Position numbers and translations under genes: made by a program | Notes under the pieces: model-generated | Seen by the model: the letters and a program-made list of their open reading frames with translations, nothing else | What the model was told of the DNA's origin: nothing | Databases searched by the model: none | In this document: piece after piece, positions 36,301-43,439 of the stretch | Layout: every line of letters starts with the position of its first letter | How positions within the stretch are numbered: the stretch's first letter is position 1 | DNA from: Armigeres subalbatus | Taxonomy: Eukaryota > Arthropoda > Insecta > Diptera > Culicidae | Length of the DNA: 64,000 nt | Direction: 5' to 3' | Assembly (NCBI RefSeq): GCF_024139115.2 | Contig: NC_085140.1 | Span: forward strand, 428,543,240 to 428,607,239

Positions 36301-37606
36301 TTTTAAAAAAATGACCCGTTTTTGACTGCATCTGACCCAGGACCCCCTTTTAATAAATCGGATTGGCACCATGGTCAAATCAAGTCATGTACCAAAAAAT
36401 AGACATGATGTCGCTTCTTTCCTGAAAATTTCATGGCAATCGGACGAAAAATGAGCCTACACGGGTTATTTCAATTTTGATTTCTAGGTCAGACCGAAAC
36501 GGGTTAAGCTAGATTTGCATTGGCCAAAAACTTAACGTCTAATAAATATCTCAAAGCTGAGGAGAATTGTTCTGCTCTTTTCCTTTTAGCTGAGTGCATT
36601 TTTATTTTCGACATAGTCTCGGAAACCAATAAAAGAGACACTTTTTTTTCTCAATCTCATCCGTACAAAAAGAAAGCTTAGGAAAAACGTTCTGCTATAA
36701 TGGAGTTCTAGCAAATGGACGTTGCTTTCGTTGCGAACTGTTACCTCAAGATCTGCTGTCGTGAACATTTTCCGTTCAGAAGTGTTTCCGTAGCTATGAT
36801 TAAAATGGGTTGAGAAAGAAGCATAATCTTCGAAAAAAAATTTTCAAAGTTATCTAAAAAAACACTAATTGGTCCCATATCAAATCACGATCACTTTTCG
36901 AAAATCAGTATGTTAGGTTAATTCAGTGGAATAATTTCTACGAAAGGAATTGCTACCAGTTCAACGACATCATTAGTAAAATATCGAAAAATTCTAAAAA
37001 TATTGAATAAGATTTGACCCAAATATCCCGCGTACGTACGATACAAACAATATGCCCCACACCTTCAACTCACTAGAACATGCGCTCCGTTCCCGTCGGC
37101 TTAAACAGCTGATCGACGGCCAGAGTCGGCTCCTGTGCGCCTTCCATCACGTAGATTCTGTAATCGCCCTCTAGCGCCTTGCCGGCGGCGACCTTCACCG
37201 TGTCGTAATTTTCAGCGTCGCAAAACAGCAATTTGCTCTGCGTTTGCCGCAGCATGTGTGCTATTTCGTCTGCATCGAAGCTGGGCGCCAGTGCGTTAAA
37301 TCCGACGCCAATCACTTGCAGTGCTAATACCAGCGGCGCCAAGTTTTCACTATTCACTGCCACTACCGATGCGATATCGCCCACTTGGTAGCCAAGCTTT
37401 TGTAGATGCTGTGCCGCCCGAACTACTCGGAGTCGCATTTCGGCGCGGGTCATTTCGCGTCCCGTGTCAGCATCAATCTGGACCACTTTTTCGGATGATC
37501 TATCCAACAGGTTCAGCACAATTTGACCAAAGTTGCACTCCGGGTTAAAAATGCACGGCTGCCGCGGACCGCTCCAAACGCGTCGAACGTAATCGTACGA
37601 AGCCAT
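14913..37606 (-). CDS. AMP-forming acyl-CoA synthetase, luciferase/4CL-like, 4 exons
   Basis: An adenylate-forming enzyme: it activates a carboxylic acid with ATP to an acyl-AMP, then transfers it to CoA. The substrate cannot be read from sequence. In mosquitoes such genes are usually annotated as luciferin 4-monooxygenase-like or 4-coumarate-CoA ligase-like. Coding join: 37606-37074, 16115-15990, 15927-15417, 15353-14913, with all introns GT-AG and phases 2, 2 and 0 agreeing. The product is 536 residues, close to the usual ~540-550. Motifs: P-loop SSGTTGLPKG (195-204), YGTSE (333-337), TGD (411-413) with adenine-ribose Asp413, DRKKDILKYMG hinge (427-437) with Arg428, and catalytic Lys521 in SNGKIMRRK. 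No catalytic residue appears lost, so it is probably functional. The C-terminus is QKLS, not a peroxisomal SKL-type signal. Membrane segments are absent. The start ATG at 37606 has a good context (ACGATGG). Upstream in-frame codons contain no ATG. Confidence 0.92.
15417..15927 (-). CDS. Synthetase exon 3 (core of N-terminal domain)
   Basis: Residues 221-390, plus the base that completes codon 220. The acceptor is TTGCAG and the donor GTAAGT. Contains the YGTSE aromatic-loop motif that contacts adenine. The upstream intron is 62 bp (15928-15989). Confidence 0.92.
15990..16115 (-). CDS. Synthetase exon 2 (P-loop exon)
   Basis: A 126-bp exon coding the end of residue 178 to the start of 220, carrying the AMP-binding signature SSGTTGLPKG. 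The acceptor is CATTCCAG and the donor GTAAGT. It joins exon 1 in phase 2, making TA|T = Tyr178 followed by PRYLGD. This continuity is the main evidence that exon 1, 21 kb away, belongs to the same gene. Confidence 0.9.
16171..16259. mobile_element. Tiny foldback element near the exon 2 acceptor
   Basis: CTATATACTGCCGCTAACC pairs with its complement at 16241-16259, leaving a ~25-bp loop. TA occurs at both ends. It lies about 55 bp upstream of the exon 2 acceptor in the transcribed strand, so it could affect splicing context. Confidence 0.65.
16260..17039. other. Intronic sequence, nothing recognised
   Basis: A tRNA B-box-like word (GGGTTTGAGTCC at ~16340) may mark an old SINE remnant. No gene or clear repeat otherwise. 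Confidence 0.4.
17040..17900. repeat. GGAATTCC-type minisatellite
   Basis: Best preserved at 17075-17330, where TTCCTCCGGAAGTTCCTCCAG-like units repeat every ~24 bp. The open frames on both strands there (Pro-Gly-Ile-Pro repeats forward, Glu-Glu-Leu repeats reverse) are repeat products. Decayed units continue to ~17900. Confidence 0.8.
17932..18260 (+). pseudogene. hAT-type transposase C-terminal fragment
   Basis: The frame reads LREKTKIYVGVAAENLAGSL, then VMKQITKLFSLNDPVLKKA and a SLIDPKNLENI stretch. An in-frame TAG at 18172 follows, then ILKEFPTFFNSG and EFRELRAAI. The DPVLK...LIDP...EFP pattern resembles the C-terminal dimerisation region of some hAT transposases. Truncated at both ends and broken by a stop. 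The family assignment is tentative. Confidence 0.45.
18261..18795. other. Intronic sequence, nothing recognised
   Basis: No supported feature. Short frames only. Confidence 0.4.
18800..18915 (+). repeat. Dispersed repeat, copy 1
   Basis: Shares GAGTCAAGTACGAGA, ACTGAAGACGA, GAAATACGTATCTG and GTGGAATTAAATGGA with 21265-21385 in the same orientation. Fragments of the same family also appear near 5735-5765 and 54975-55005 (inverted). Probably part of an abundant retroelement I cannot name. Confidence 0.6.
18920..19226 (-). mobile_element. tRNA-derived SINE, full-length copy
   Basis: On the minus strand: a tRNA-like head with an A-box-like TTAGCCGTGCGGTAAGAC and B-box GGGTTCGATTCCC, a ~200-bp tRNA-unrelated body, and a (GAA)n tail. 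This matches a Feilai-like Aedes SINE, though the name is from general recollection of the family. Transcribed by RNA polymerase III if active. Frames within it are not genes. Confidence 0.8.
19327..19888. mobile_element. Non-autonomous hAT-like element carrying a tRNA-like segment
   Basis: Short inverted ends CAGGGTT/AACCCTG are flanked by a perfect 8-bp duplication GTTATAAG (19319-19326 and 19889-19896). The 562-bp interior has no transposase but contains a tRNA-like stretch at ~19588-19655. Confidence 0.7.
19588..19655 (+). ncRNA. tRNA-like sequence with A- and B-box
   Basis: TGGCTAAAGTAAGCGC (A-box-like) and GGGTTCGAATCCCGGC (near-perfect B-box) are spaced as in a tRNA. An intact cloverleaf with a credible anticodon arm is not evident, so I call it a tRNA-derived pol III promoter remnant rather than a gene. 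Confidence 0.5.
20009..20698. repeat. Inverted dispersed-repeat pair around the MITE
   Basis: GTCGAACCACAGAGAACAGA at ~20011-20030 pairs with its inverted counterpart near 20678-20696. The pair may be the ends of an older element into which the MITE inserted. Confidence 0.45.
20069..20397. mobile_element. MITE with TA duplication (329 bp)
   Basis: Termini CACGCTAAAAATGAACTACT and its complement (with small gaps), arms of >100 bp containing repeated ACTCAAAATTGAGT words, TA at 20067-20068 and 20398-20399. Confidence 0.85.
20700..21264. other. Intronic sequence, nothing recognised
   Basis: No supported feature. Confidence 0.4.
21265..21385 (+). repeat. Dispersed repeat, copy 2
   Basis: Homologous to 18800-18915, with the same order of conserved words and small indels. 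Confidence 0.6.
21386..22410. repeat. Mostly unannotated, with degenerate repeats near its end
   Basis: Nothing recognised up to ~22140. From 22150, words such as GAACTGGATT(T/G)GGTA, GGTAGATAC and TTTGCGCTGAACTCG recur and continue after the LINE fragment at 23017-23260. This is a decayed tandem repeat with a unit of roughly 100-200 bp. Confidence 0.4.
22410..23016 (+). mobile_element. 3' end of a non-LTR retrotransposon
   Basis: A GC-rich 600-bp insertion within AT-rich repeats, ending in poly(A) at 23007-23016. It carries no clear reverse-transcriptase motif, so it is a 5'-truncated 3' region (last codons plus 3' UTR). The poly(A) gives the plus orientation. The 5' boundary is approximate. 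Minus-strand frames there (for example 22411-22860) are compositional. Confidence 0.6.
23590..23885 (-). mobile_element. tRNA-derived SINE, full-length copy
   Basis: Nearly identical in layout to 18920-19226: tRNA-like head near 23885, B-box GGGTTCGATTCCC, (GAA)n tail at 23590. Same minus orientation. Confidence 0.8.
23886..24950. other. Intronic sequence, nothing recognised
   Basis: A 75-codon frame at 24622 has no recognisable similarity. No repeat structure I can support. Confidence 0.4.
24955..25075 (-). repeat. Dispersed repeat (inverted partner at 43867-43985)
   Basis: On the minus strand it shares GACCGTCACGAA, TCATGTAAGATTTTGAACGT and CATC(T)GATGGATTT with 43867-43985. Both copies lie beside, or a few hundred bases from, a GGGGAAGTGGGGGTAG element. 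Confidence 0.55.
25132..25783. mobile_element. GGGGAAGTGGGGGTAG element, copy 1 (652 bp)
   Basis: Inverted ends GGGGAA(G/C)TGGGGGTAG(C/G)ACG are flanked by TA. Collinear with copy 2 (44274-44985) except for two small deletions. No transposase motif. The minus frame at 25381-25647 is shared with copy 2 but interrupted there, so it is probably not coding. Confidence 0.75.
26388..26462 (-). mobile_element. SINE tail fragment
   Basis: The (GAA)n tail plus ~60 bp of the same tRNA-derived SINE body (GATGTAATGCC on the minus strand), inserted in the LINE remnant. The tRNA-like head is absent, so this piece is truncated. Confidence 0.7.
26738..26886. mobile_element. Foldback element inside LINE remnant
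   Basis: CACTGCCGTTATCTGGAAAA pairs with CAGATTACGGCAGTG-type sequence on the right. Arms of ~40 bp include AAAAGTGACGTA. It splits the LINE reading frame exactly between LQH/C and CWC, which fixes it as a later insertion. Confidence 0.75.
27040..27403. mobile_element. hAT-type MITE (364 bp)
   Basis: Long inverted ends starting CAGAGATGTCCTACACAGTT and a perfect 8-bp duplication CTGCCAGC (27032-27039 and 27404-27411). The arms also contain AAAAATTGTGAAAAATAAAA. The frames at 26974-27279 and 27347-27538 are shadows. Confidence 0.88.
27950..28685 (-). repeat. Satellite-like ~150-bp tandem units, left arm
   Basis: About five units, each with ATGGGTTTCGGTGCTAATCG, GGAACCAGG(C/T)TCCCGGGAAC and ATTTTGAAAGACAAGC in inverted orientation. 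Frames such as 28345-28656 run through the units and are not genes. Confidence 0.85.
29584..29738. mobile_element. 155-bp foldback MITE (AATT-flanked), copy 2
   Basis: The same family and length as 6647-6801. It is present in the left arm of the Transib-like palindrome and absent from the matching position in the right arm (~31230), which still shows the uninterrupted target. Confidence 0.9.
29892..30107. mobile_element. 216-bp MITE, CCGTCGTC ends, copy 1
   Basis: Inverted ends CCGCCATCGGGGGTGACAAT and CCGTCGTCGGGGGTGACAAT. Absent from the matching position of the right arm (~31090). Identical in length to 52201-52416. Confidence 0.85.
32057..32248. mobile_element. MITE with TA duplication (192 bp)
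   Basis: Ends CACCCAGGTTTTTTTTTACA (inverted on the right with a longer A/T run), TA at 32055-32056 and 32249-32250. Inserted in a satellite unit of the giant element. Confidence 0.85.
32387..33666. mobile_element. Candidate solo LTR (1.28 kb)
   Basis: Starts TGTGACC and ends TTTGACA (TG...CA), flanked by ACCT on both sides (32383-32386, 33667-33670), interrupting the otherwise conserved satellite phrase CGAAACCTCTCAAAAA. A 4-bp duplication and TG/CA ends fit an LTR. No internal coding, and only one LTR-length unit, suggest a recombined solo LTR. An AATAAA word is at ~33454. The family (Ty3-like or other) is not determined. Confidence 0.55.
34306..35626. mobile_element. Cluster of three tRNA-like SINE-type units
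   Basis: One inverted unit (34306-34745) and two direct units (34745-35135, 35135-35626) share nearly identical sequence. The whole block is flanked by a 13-bp duplication ACTCATCTGGTGA (34293-34305 and ~35627-35639), interrupting a satellite unit. Long duplications of this kind are made by LINE-type target-primed integration. Each unit has a tRNA-like core. Frames such as 34293-34535 and 34831-35037 are mirror images of one another and not genes. Confidence 0.65.
34362..34445 (-). ncRNA. tRNA-like pol III promoter in the SINE unit
   Basis: On the minus strand TAGCTTAGTAGGGAAAGC (A-box-like) and GGGATCAAACCCC (B-box-like, one mismatch to the usual TTCGA) bracket a tRNA-length stretch. The same core recurs in plus orientation at ~34930-35005 and ~35415-35490, where small deletions have occurred. 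Confidence 0.5.
36508..37067. other. 5' end of intron 1, nothing recognised
   Basis: No element or gene identified between the giant palindrome and the exon 1 donor. Confidence 0.45.
37074..37606 (-). CDS. Synthetase exon 1 (N-terminus)
   Basis: Residues 1-177 plus two bases of 178. The protein begins MASYDYVRRVW and contains the family's N-terminal fold (LGYQVGDI..., LALQVIGVGFNALAPSF, LLFCDAENYD). The donor is TA|GTGAGT. An in-frame extension upstream to a TTG at 37708 would add 34 residues but contains no ATG, so the ATG at 37606 is preferred. Exon 1 is visibly more GC-rich than its flanks, as expected of a conserved exon. Confidence 0.92.
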
Positions 37607-37612
37607 CGTGAA

Positions 37613-37632
37613 GACTGAACTACTAACTGATA
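37613..37632 (-). promoter_or_regulatory. Candidate initiator elements
   Basis: The minus strand carries TCAGTT (37630-37625) and TCAGTC (37618-37613), both matching the arthropod initiator TCAGTY. They lie 7-25 bp before the ATG. No convincing TATA box sits 30 bp upstream. Weak evidence, because the motif is short. Confidence 0.25.
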
Positions 37633-39735
37633 TCGGACGGTGAAGCACCGCTCGAAGACTGCGACCACTTAAACAAGCAACTCCTCCGACGTCATCTACG
37701 CTCGTCAATCTTTCACCGTGTCGTTCGGAACAAGTTTGCGGCCCAACAGTTCAGTTTGATGTGTCTGCGTGAGTAATTTATTTCGTACTCTCACGAGGCG
37801 TGTTTGGAATTGGAAATGAAATACAAACGACACCACGGGATGGGCGAAACAAACGGTGCAGGCGCAGCGCATGGGTGAAGACGCGCGCGCAGGCCGCTCC
37901 CCGGTAGAGGGTGATGAGATGATGATTGTTTACTTTTGGTGATTGAGCAAAGTGAGGTAACCGTGGAAGAGGGGTTCTCAAATATTTCTTAGCATTCAGC
38001 GGAGAGAATGTTTGACGGGATTTTGTAGGATACGAAATAATACGTAGATTTTAGGATTTGAACTTTAATTAAGAACAAAAAGAATAAAGCGAAGGAAGTG
38101 AAAAATTAAGAAAGAAGAAAAAAGAACAGAAAAGGAAAGAAGAAATAAAGAAAGAACGTAAAAATAAAAGAAAGCAGAATGTTTTTTTTTTTTGTAAAAT
38201 TAAGAAAAGAACGAAAACGAAGAAATAAAAATAATATAGATAAAGTAGCTTATCAAAGCAACTCGTATCAAACATATACTTGAAACTTGAATTGACGATT
38301 GATAACTGCTGCCCCGTGACACTGTTTTTGTTTTGCTGATTTCATTTTTTTGCAAGTGATTGAGCTGTTAACGGGTAACAAAAACAATAAAAGACGGATT
38401 AGAGCTAAATAATGATAATTGGTTCACGCCATATCTGCTAGAATTCGGCACGTACTTATCGTTGTTGTCTAATGCACAGGCAGCGAGCTATGCACGACAT
38501 AAACCGATAACTGTTCAGCCCCTTAATCTAATCATGAAATGGAATTTTTCAAATTAGCCCAACAGCAGAAGTCGCGCGCAAAACACAAAGATATGTGGGC
38601 AACCATTTAAACCACATTTGAAGAACAATTGATAATGGCAGTACAATAAAAGGCGATGCATCATGCCACGCCCGATGAATTCCTGGATTTGAAGGTCGTT
38701 CCCGGATTCCGTTTGATTTGTAGAGCCACATTTGACTGAGAATGATTGCTCACCAAGATAAGATTACATTATTTGCAGTTATCGGGTAAGAATTACGTTG
38801 GCCCTATGCACTATCGTACGAGTGAAAGTGCTAACCGGTGATTATCAAGCTATTGGTTGCGGTCCATCTTCGGTAAAAAATAAACTGTTTACAAATGTTT
38901 TGTTGTAAATTGTAATGTTTCCAAAACAAATATCGTAATCATTCATTGCGGGAAAAAGATAGAACTTTGAATGATGTGGCACGCAAAATTGAGAACCCTC
39001 CAGCTCAAATGGTACGTGCCACTTGTGTTAACCTTATCAATTTTATCTGAAGAAATGGGACATGAGTTGTTCCAATTCACCGAAAGGTGTGGTTTATTTA
39101 TAAAATGCCTCGCGAACGGAGAGGGCAAACATCTCGAAGCGTAAATTCCAACGAATTATTATCGGTGCTCTGTTGCTGTGATTTGATTTGAATGGGCGTG
39201 ATAAGACGCAATAGGCGTTCGATTTGAAGTGCATTGATGACATCAGGAGAATGACATGCACTTATTGGATGTTTTTTTGTCGAAGTTTTTGTTTGCAGTT
39301 CACACTCTTGGACAACGGAACTACGTCCCGGTAATCATTAAATTGGATTGAATTTAGTTCGCAAATTGTTTATTTTATGCACCCATTAAAAAAATAGCAC
39401 ACTAGTAATTTAATACTGAAATAATGAATCAAACAAATGTAAAAAGTTATTATATTTAAACTATAAATATGTGTAGCATGACTCAATGTCGTGCTGATGC
39501 GTGCGGTAAAGTGTAAGTTCTATTCCCACCACAGCAAAGGGAAAACTTTTCGTGATCGGAGAAAATTATTTACTGTTCCATTACGTATTGTGTATTGTGT
39601 GAATGGCGTTCCGTTTTCTAGGTATGTTATTACTCCGAAACCAAACATTCAACAGAAGGCTTGGAGATCCATAGTCTTATATACCAATTGACTGAGCTCG
39701 ACAAATTGAGATGATGTCTGTATGTGTGTATATTA
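37633..39735. other. 5' flank of the synthetase gene
   Basis: No gene supported. A purine-rich tract (AAGAAAGAAGAAAAAAG-like) spans about 38070-38230. The frames across it encode Phe/Leu low-complexity sequence and are not real. Confidence 0.5.
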
Positions 39736-40145
39736 GACTGGCCTAGCTTAGTGTGAGGAGAAAAAAATGTTGTCGAATTTCACGGGGCGCCCCCAGGATT
39801 GCGTCTTTTGGCGAGAAAACCAATCTCTCAAAATTTCAGCCCAATCGCTTGTTGCATAAGCTGGCGCATTTGATTTGAAGTTTGTATGGAGATTTCAGCC
39901 AAAATGTATAGAAAAATACACCTCCGTTACTCATTCGATCTGGAAATTGTTTCTGATTGCTCAATTGAGCTAAGAAAAAAGGGCAGTTGGTATGTTACAG
40001 AACAATTCCACAGAACATTGTACGATGGTTAAATGAACTTAGCTTATGCAACAAGTGATTGGGCTGAAATTTTGAGAGATTGGTTTTCTCACCAAAAGAT
40101 ACAAACCCTGTGGAATTCGACATTTTTTTGTTACCTGGGCCAGTC
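39736..40145. mobile_element. MITE with TA duplication (410 bp)
   Basis: Ends GACTGGCC(T/C)AG, inverted, with TA at 39734-39735 and 40146-40147. The arms share TTGTCGAATTTCAC and ACCAATCTCTCAAAATTTCA. Overall a foldback of ~150-bp arms. Confidence 0.85.
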
Positions 40146-40411
40146 TAGTGTATATGTGTACAAGATTGTGGGACACAGTATCAAAATTGTGGGACACACT
40201 ATCTAACTGTAAAATCTTTTAAATGTCCTTTTTTTACTCTCCAAATTCGAAATAACGCTCCCTCTTTTTATGCCCTATAGGAGCCTTAAACAAGTATCAA
40301 GCATTCATATGAGGCAAATCTGGGTTGGTTTCAGAGGTTGTTTTTTAGATGAGCGAAGTACTAAGGATGTTCGTCGAACAGAATGTATGCCTGCATGCGA
40401 AACTTTTAGTC

Positions 40412-40665
40412 ATGAGTTGTAGGAAATACTCCATAGAGTCAAGGTCGGCGGATCAATTTACGTGTTGGAGGCAGTTATTTTAAGATAAACAAGTTGTGTA
40501 ACCCCTCAACGATATATGTTTGCATTCCAAGTAGTTCATGTTGCTATCATGAGCTCCAGGTAGTCAACGACCTCTAGAGAGTCAATGTCTGTGGATCAAT
40601 TTCCGTAATGTAAGCAGCTAATGAAAAATGAACAAGTTTTGTGACTTCCTCTTAGTATATGGTAT
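40412..40665 (+). repeat. Diverged tandem duplication (~145-bp unit)
   Basis: The segments at 40412-40520 and 40553-40665 share in order ATGAG, AGAGTCAA, GGATCAATTT, AAACAAG/GAACAAG and TATATG. Divergence is considerable. No function assigned. Confidence 0.45.
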
Positions 40666-41692
40666 ACACACTTATTCTCGACTCCTTTGTTCGGTATTTT
40701 TTTTTACGGGGTTGCACTGTAAACCATGAAAACTACCGAGAATATCAGCTATTTGGATTGGAAATACTGAGTTCCTGTAAACAATTTTATCGACAACCTT
40801 ATTCAGTATTTTTTAACCGAGTTTTCAGTAAAGTATAAGGTTTACTGGTATATTGCAGCAAAAGTCAGTAAAAGCTGTTACCGAGTTTTCAGTATTCACA
40901 ATGATGACAACTGCTTGCCGCTTGAATTTGACAAAGTGAATCATGGGCCATATTTTTTTCCTGCCCTGCTAAAAAAACATTTTTCGTCGATTTGAATACA
41001 TTCATCGCCTTAGAATGTGCAATCTGCATTCGTACAGCCGGAAAAGAAATTTACATGTAAAAGCCGGCAATAAATAATGAGAACTAGAAAATTGTCACAA
41101 AGATTTTAGTTGAAGAAGTGGTTTGATATTCTAGGTCTCCGGATTGGGGCCAAAAAATAATCAATTTCAAATGAACATGAATAATTCAGCGAGTGCCTAA
41201 TGTTTGCAGTAAAACAATGATATTTACTCTTTTTTTTGCCTCGTCGGTCGCCGGATGCGCAGCCTATGCGGTGGCGTATTAAGGTGCGCGCCTTACCGAC
41301 ACGGCTGCCTGATGACGACTGACAACTTGTTCTTCTCGGAGGCATTCCTCCAACGTTACCCGGAGAAATGGCAACCGAACAAGGCAACGATCATTGGATA
41401 CACGACATGGACAAAACGGACACAATAGATTCACGATGAGATGGACCAGCAACGACAACAATGAATAATGAAAAAATCTAAAAATAGATTCTGTGTGGAT
41501 TCTGGCTGCAGAATACCACAGTAGATCTCGGCACAGTAGCGGTTAACTAACACAGAGTGCCTACCAAATAAAGAAACGAATAAAAAAAAAACACACCGAT
41601 TATACTATACTAAGTTCCTAATTCTACTTTTAAACACGGACTTTGACACACTTAAATCAAAAACATCACTAACATTATTAAAAAGTCTAACG
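40666..41692. other. Sequence with possible retroelement remnant
   Basis: Mostly unrecognised. A GC-richer block from ~41240 ends in an A-rich tail at 41580-41592. A tRNA-like GTGTCGGTAAGGCGCGC on the minus strand near 41300 suggests SINE-derived DNA. Low confidence. Confidence 0.3.
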
Positions 41693-41697
41693 TAATT

Positions 41698-41928
41698 CTC
41701 GGGTACTTATTCAAAAGGACGTATGTGATTTTGTAAACAAAGATTTAAACGTCGATTTGTCCAATCTGATGGCACTCCCACGCAAACCAACACCACCAAC
41801 AGGTAGCCGAAGGCTTCTCCTACCTGACTGTGGTGATGGTTTGCGTAGGATTACTATCAGATTGGACAAATCGACGTTTGAATCTTTGTTTACAAAATCA
41901 CATACGTCCTTTTGAATAAGTACCCGAG
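41698..41928. mobile_element. Foldback MITE (AATT-flanked), related family
   Basis: Palindrome with ends CTCGGGTACTTATTCAAAAG flanked by AATT. The arms include TTTGTAAACAAAGATT and CGATTTGTCCAATCTGAT. Terminal words resemble the 155-bp foldback (CTCG...TTCAAAAGGAC). Confidence 0.85.
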
Positions 41929-42101
41929 AATTGTCGATTGGGTTGCTATAACCATGGGCAGCTCTATTCCTTCTAATTAGAAAAAAGATCTCTCACACGG
42001 AACTGAGGGGAAGGTGCATAAAAATTGACGTTTCCTAAAAGTGACGGGCTGTCTACGTTGCTCATAATAAGGTCAAACATAAAAAGTCCACTACAAAAAA
42101 T

Positions 42102-42254
42102 CCACACATATTTATTGGCAAAAATCCATAGATTTAACTTATGATGTATATCACCGCACACATAACTATTCTCCACGCGAACTACTTATAAAAAATATAT
42201 TCAAATAAATTTTATGTGTGGTCTCGAATTAGCAATTATTTAATTTATGTGTGG
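42102..42254. mobile_element. CCACACATA element, copy 1
   Basis: Inverted CCACACATA ends and interior words TTTATTGGCAAAAATC and GTGTGGTCTC are shared with 46564-46710. Confidence 0.6.
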
Positions 42255-42294
42255 TTCTACATCGATTATATTATGGTGGAGCTATTGCAAAAAT

Positions 42295-42938
42295 CTATAA
42301 CGGCGACACATATATCTTATATAGATATTTTTGGCAGTGTCTTGCAAGTTTTTTCCGTCTTAAATCTAATATCCCTAAATCTATTAATCTGCAACGGTTG
42401 CAATAGTCTGGAAGATTAGATGGGTCGTTCCATGGTAGCTGTCGAAGTGCGTATCGTACGGAGCTGCGTTGAACTCGCTCCAAGCGGATAATTTGAGTTG
42501 TGTGATGGGGCGACCATACACACACTGCGTATTCCATTATGCTGCGAACAATCGAGCATTGTCGCGACGAATAAATCCCAGTGCCGCGAATGCCGAATGC
42601 CGCTTTTGCTGTTGTCGTACCAACGTGTTCGTTGAATCGAAGTTCGCTGTCCATAATAACACCTAAGACACGGATAGTTTGAACTCGTTCCAGGACAACC
42701 GAGTTGACTCGGTTTGAAATTGACGGCGCGAAAACGAAATAATCTTACACTTGCTAATTTTCAGTTCCATTCCATTTTCGATGCACCATAACTGAAGCTC
42801 GTCAATATCGGCTTGAAGAGCACAGCAGTCAAGAAACGATGAGATCACTTTGTACATTTTGAGATAGTCGGAATAGAGTAAGAGACGTGATTTTAAAAGG
42901 TAGCACAAATCGTTCAAAAAGATAATTTTTTTTTCCAA
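42295..42938 (-). pseudogene. Jockey-like LINE reverse transcriptase, 3' part
   Basis: Minus-strand segments LLLYSDYLKMYKVISS (where active family members have YADD), DCCALQADIDELQLWCIENG, KISKCKIISFSR, then in a second frame SELRFNEH, SIMEYAVCVWSPHHT, RLERVQRSSVRYALRQLPWN and NLPDYCNRCRLIDLGIL. This is a palm-to-thumb order typical of Jockey-type LINEs. The catalytic YADD is degraded and the frame breaks near 42655. Confidence 0.8.
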
Positions 42939-43044
42939 GTTCGTTTATTTGGTAGGCTCAGGCGTGTATAACACTTTACGGAGACATGTTTCTTTGTGAT
43001 ATATACAATCAATGTCATTTTTTTCAGTTAGTAAGAGAGGAATA

Positions 43045-43275
43045 CAAGACAAAATTTTCAAAACGACTTATCTGCTTTTGTAAACAAAGATTCAAACGAC
43101 GATTTGACGAATCTGATAGCTCTCCCACGCAAATCAACAACATCAACAGGTAGCGGAAACCTTCACCTACCTATTGATGGTGTTGGTTTGCGTGGGAGAG
43201 CTATCACATTCGTCAAATCGTCGTTCGAATCTTTGTTTACAAAAGCAGATAGGTCGTTTTGAAAATTTTGTCTTG
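43045..43275. mobile_element. Foldback MITE related to 41698-41928
   Basis: Palindrome starting CAAGACAAAATTTTCAAAAC. The arms contain TTTGTAAACAAAGATTCAAA and CGATTTGACGAATCTGAT, homologous to 41698-41928 but with different outermost bases. Confidence 0.85.
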
Positions 43276-43439
43276 AATAGAAGCCAGCGTACTCGTGGTT
43301 ACTCGAGGTTAGTTTACAACTGGGAGCTGCGGATAGAGTCAAAACGGGTGTTAACGAATCTCCAAAGCAAGCTGTCAAAAAGTATCCATCGCATCGAGAG
43401 AGGTTTTGTGCATTTTGAGCACAGCCGAGAGAGTACACG

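Larger units (their letters stand above)
27628..36503. mobile_element. Giant TTAA-flanked palindromic element (8.9 kb)
   Basis: Ends CCCGTTTCGGTCTGACC are perfectly inverted, with arms of >200 bp at high identity (insertions excepted). TTAA lies at both boundaries (27624-27627, 36504-36507). TTAA targets and CC-initial termini are typical of piggyBac-type elements, but no transposase is visible. Inside the termini each arm is made of ~150-bp satellite-like units in opposite orientation, switching direction at about 28685. The right arm has been enlarged by at least four later insertions. Confidence 0.8.
16116..37073 (-). other. Giant first intron (20,958 bp) of the synthetase gene
   Basis: Bounded by the GTGAGT donor (37073-37068) and the CATTCCAG acceptor (16123-16116). 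The other two introns are 62-63 bp. Nearly all identifiable sequence inside is mobile-element derived, listed separately. Confidence 0.85.

Noticed and set aside
37604..37708. 34-residue N-terminal extension of the synthetase in the same frame
   Set aside because: It begins at TTG and has no ATG. The ATG at 37606 has a good context and fits the family's N-terminus.
38069..38275. Phe/Leu-rich small membrane protein
   Set aside because: Translation of a simple purine/pyrimidine tract. The same applies to 50008-50265.
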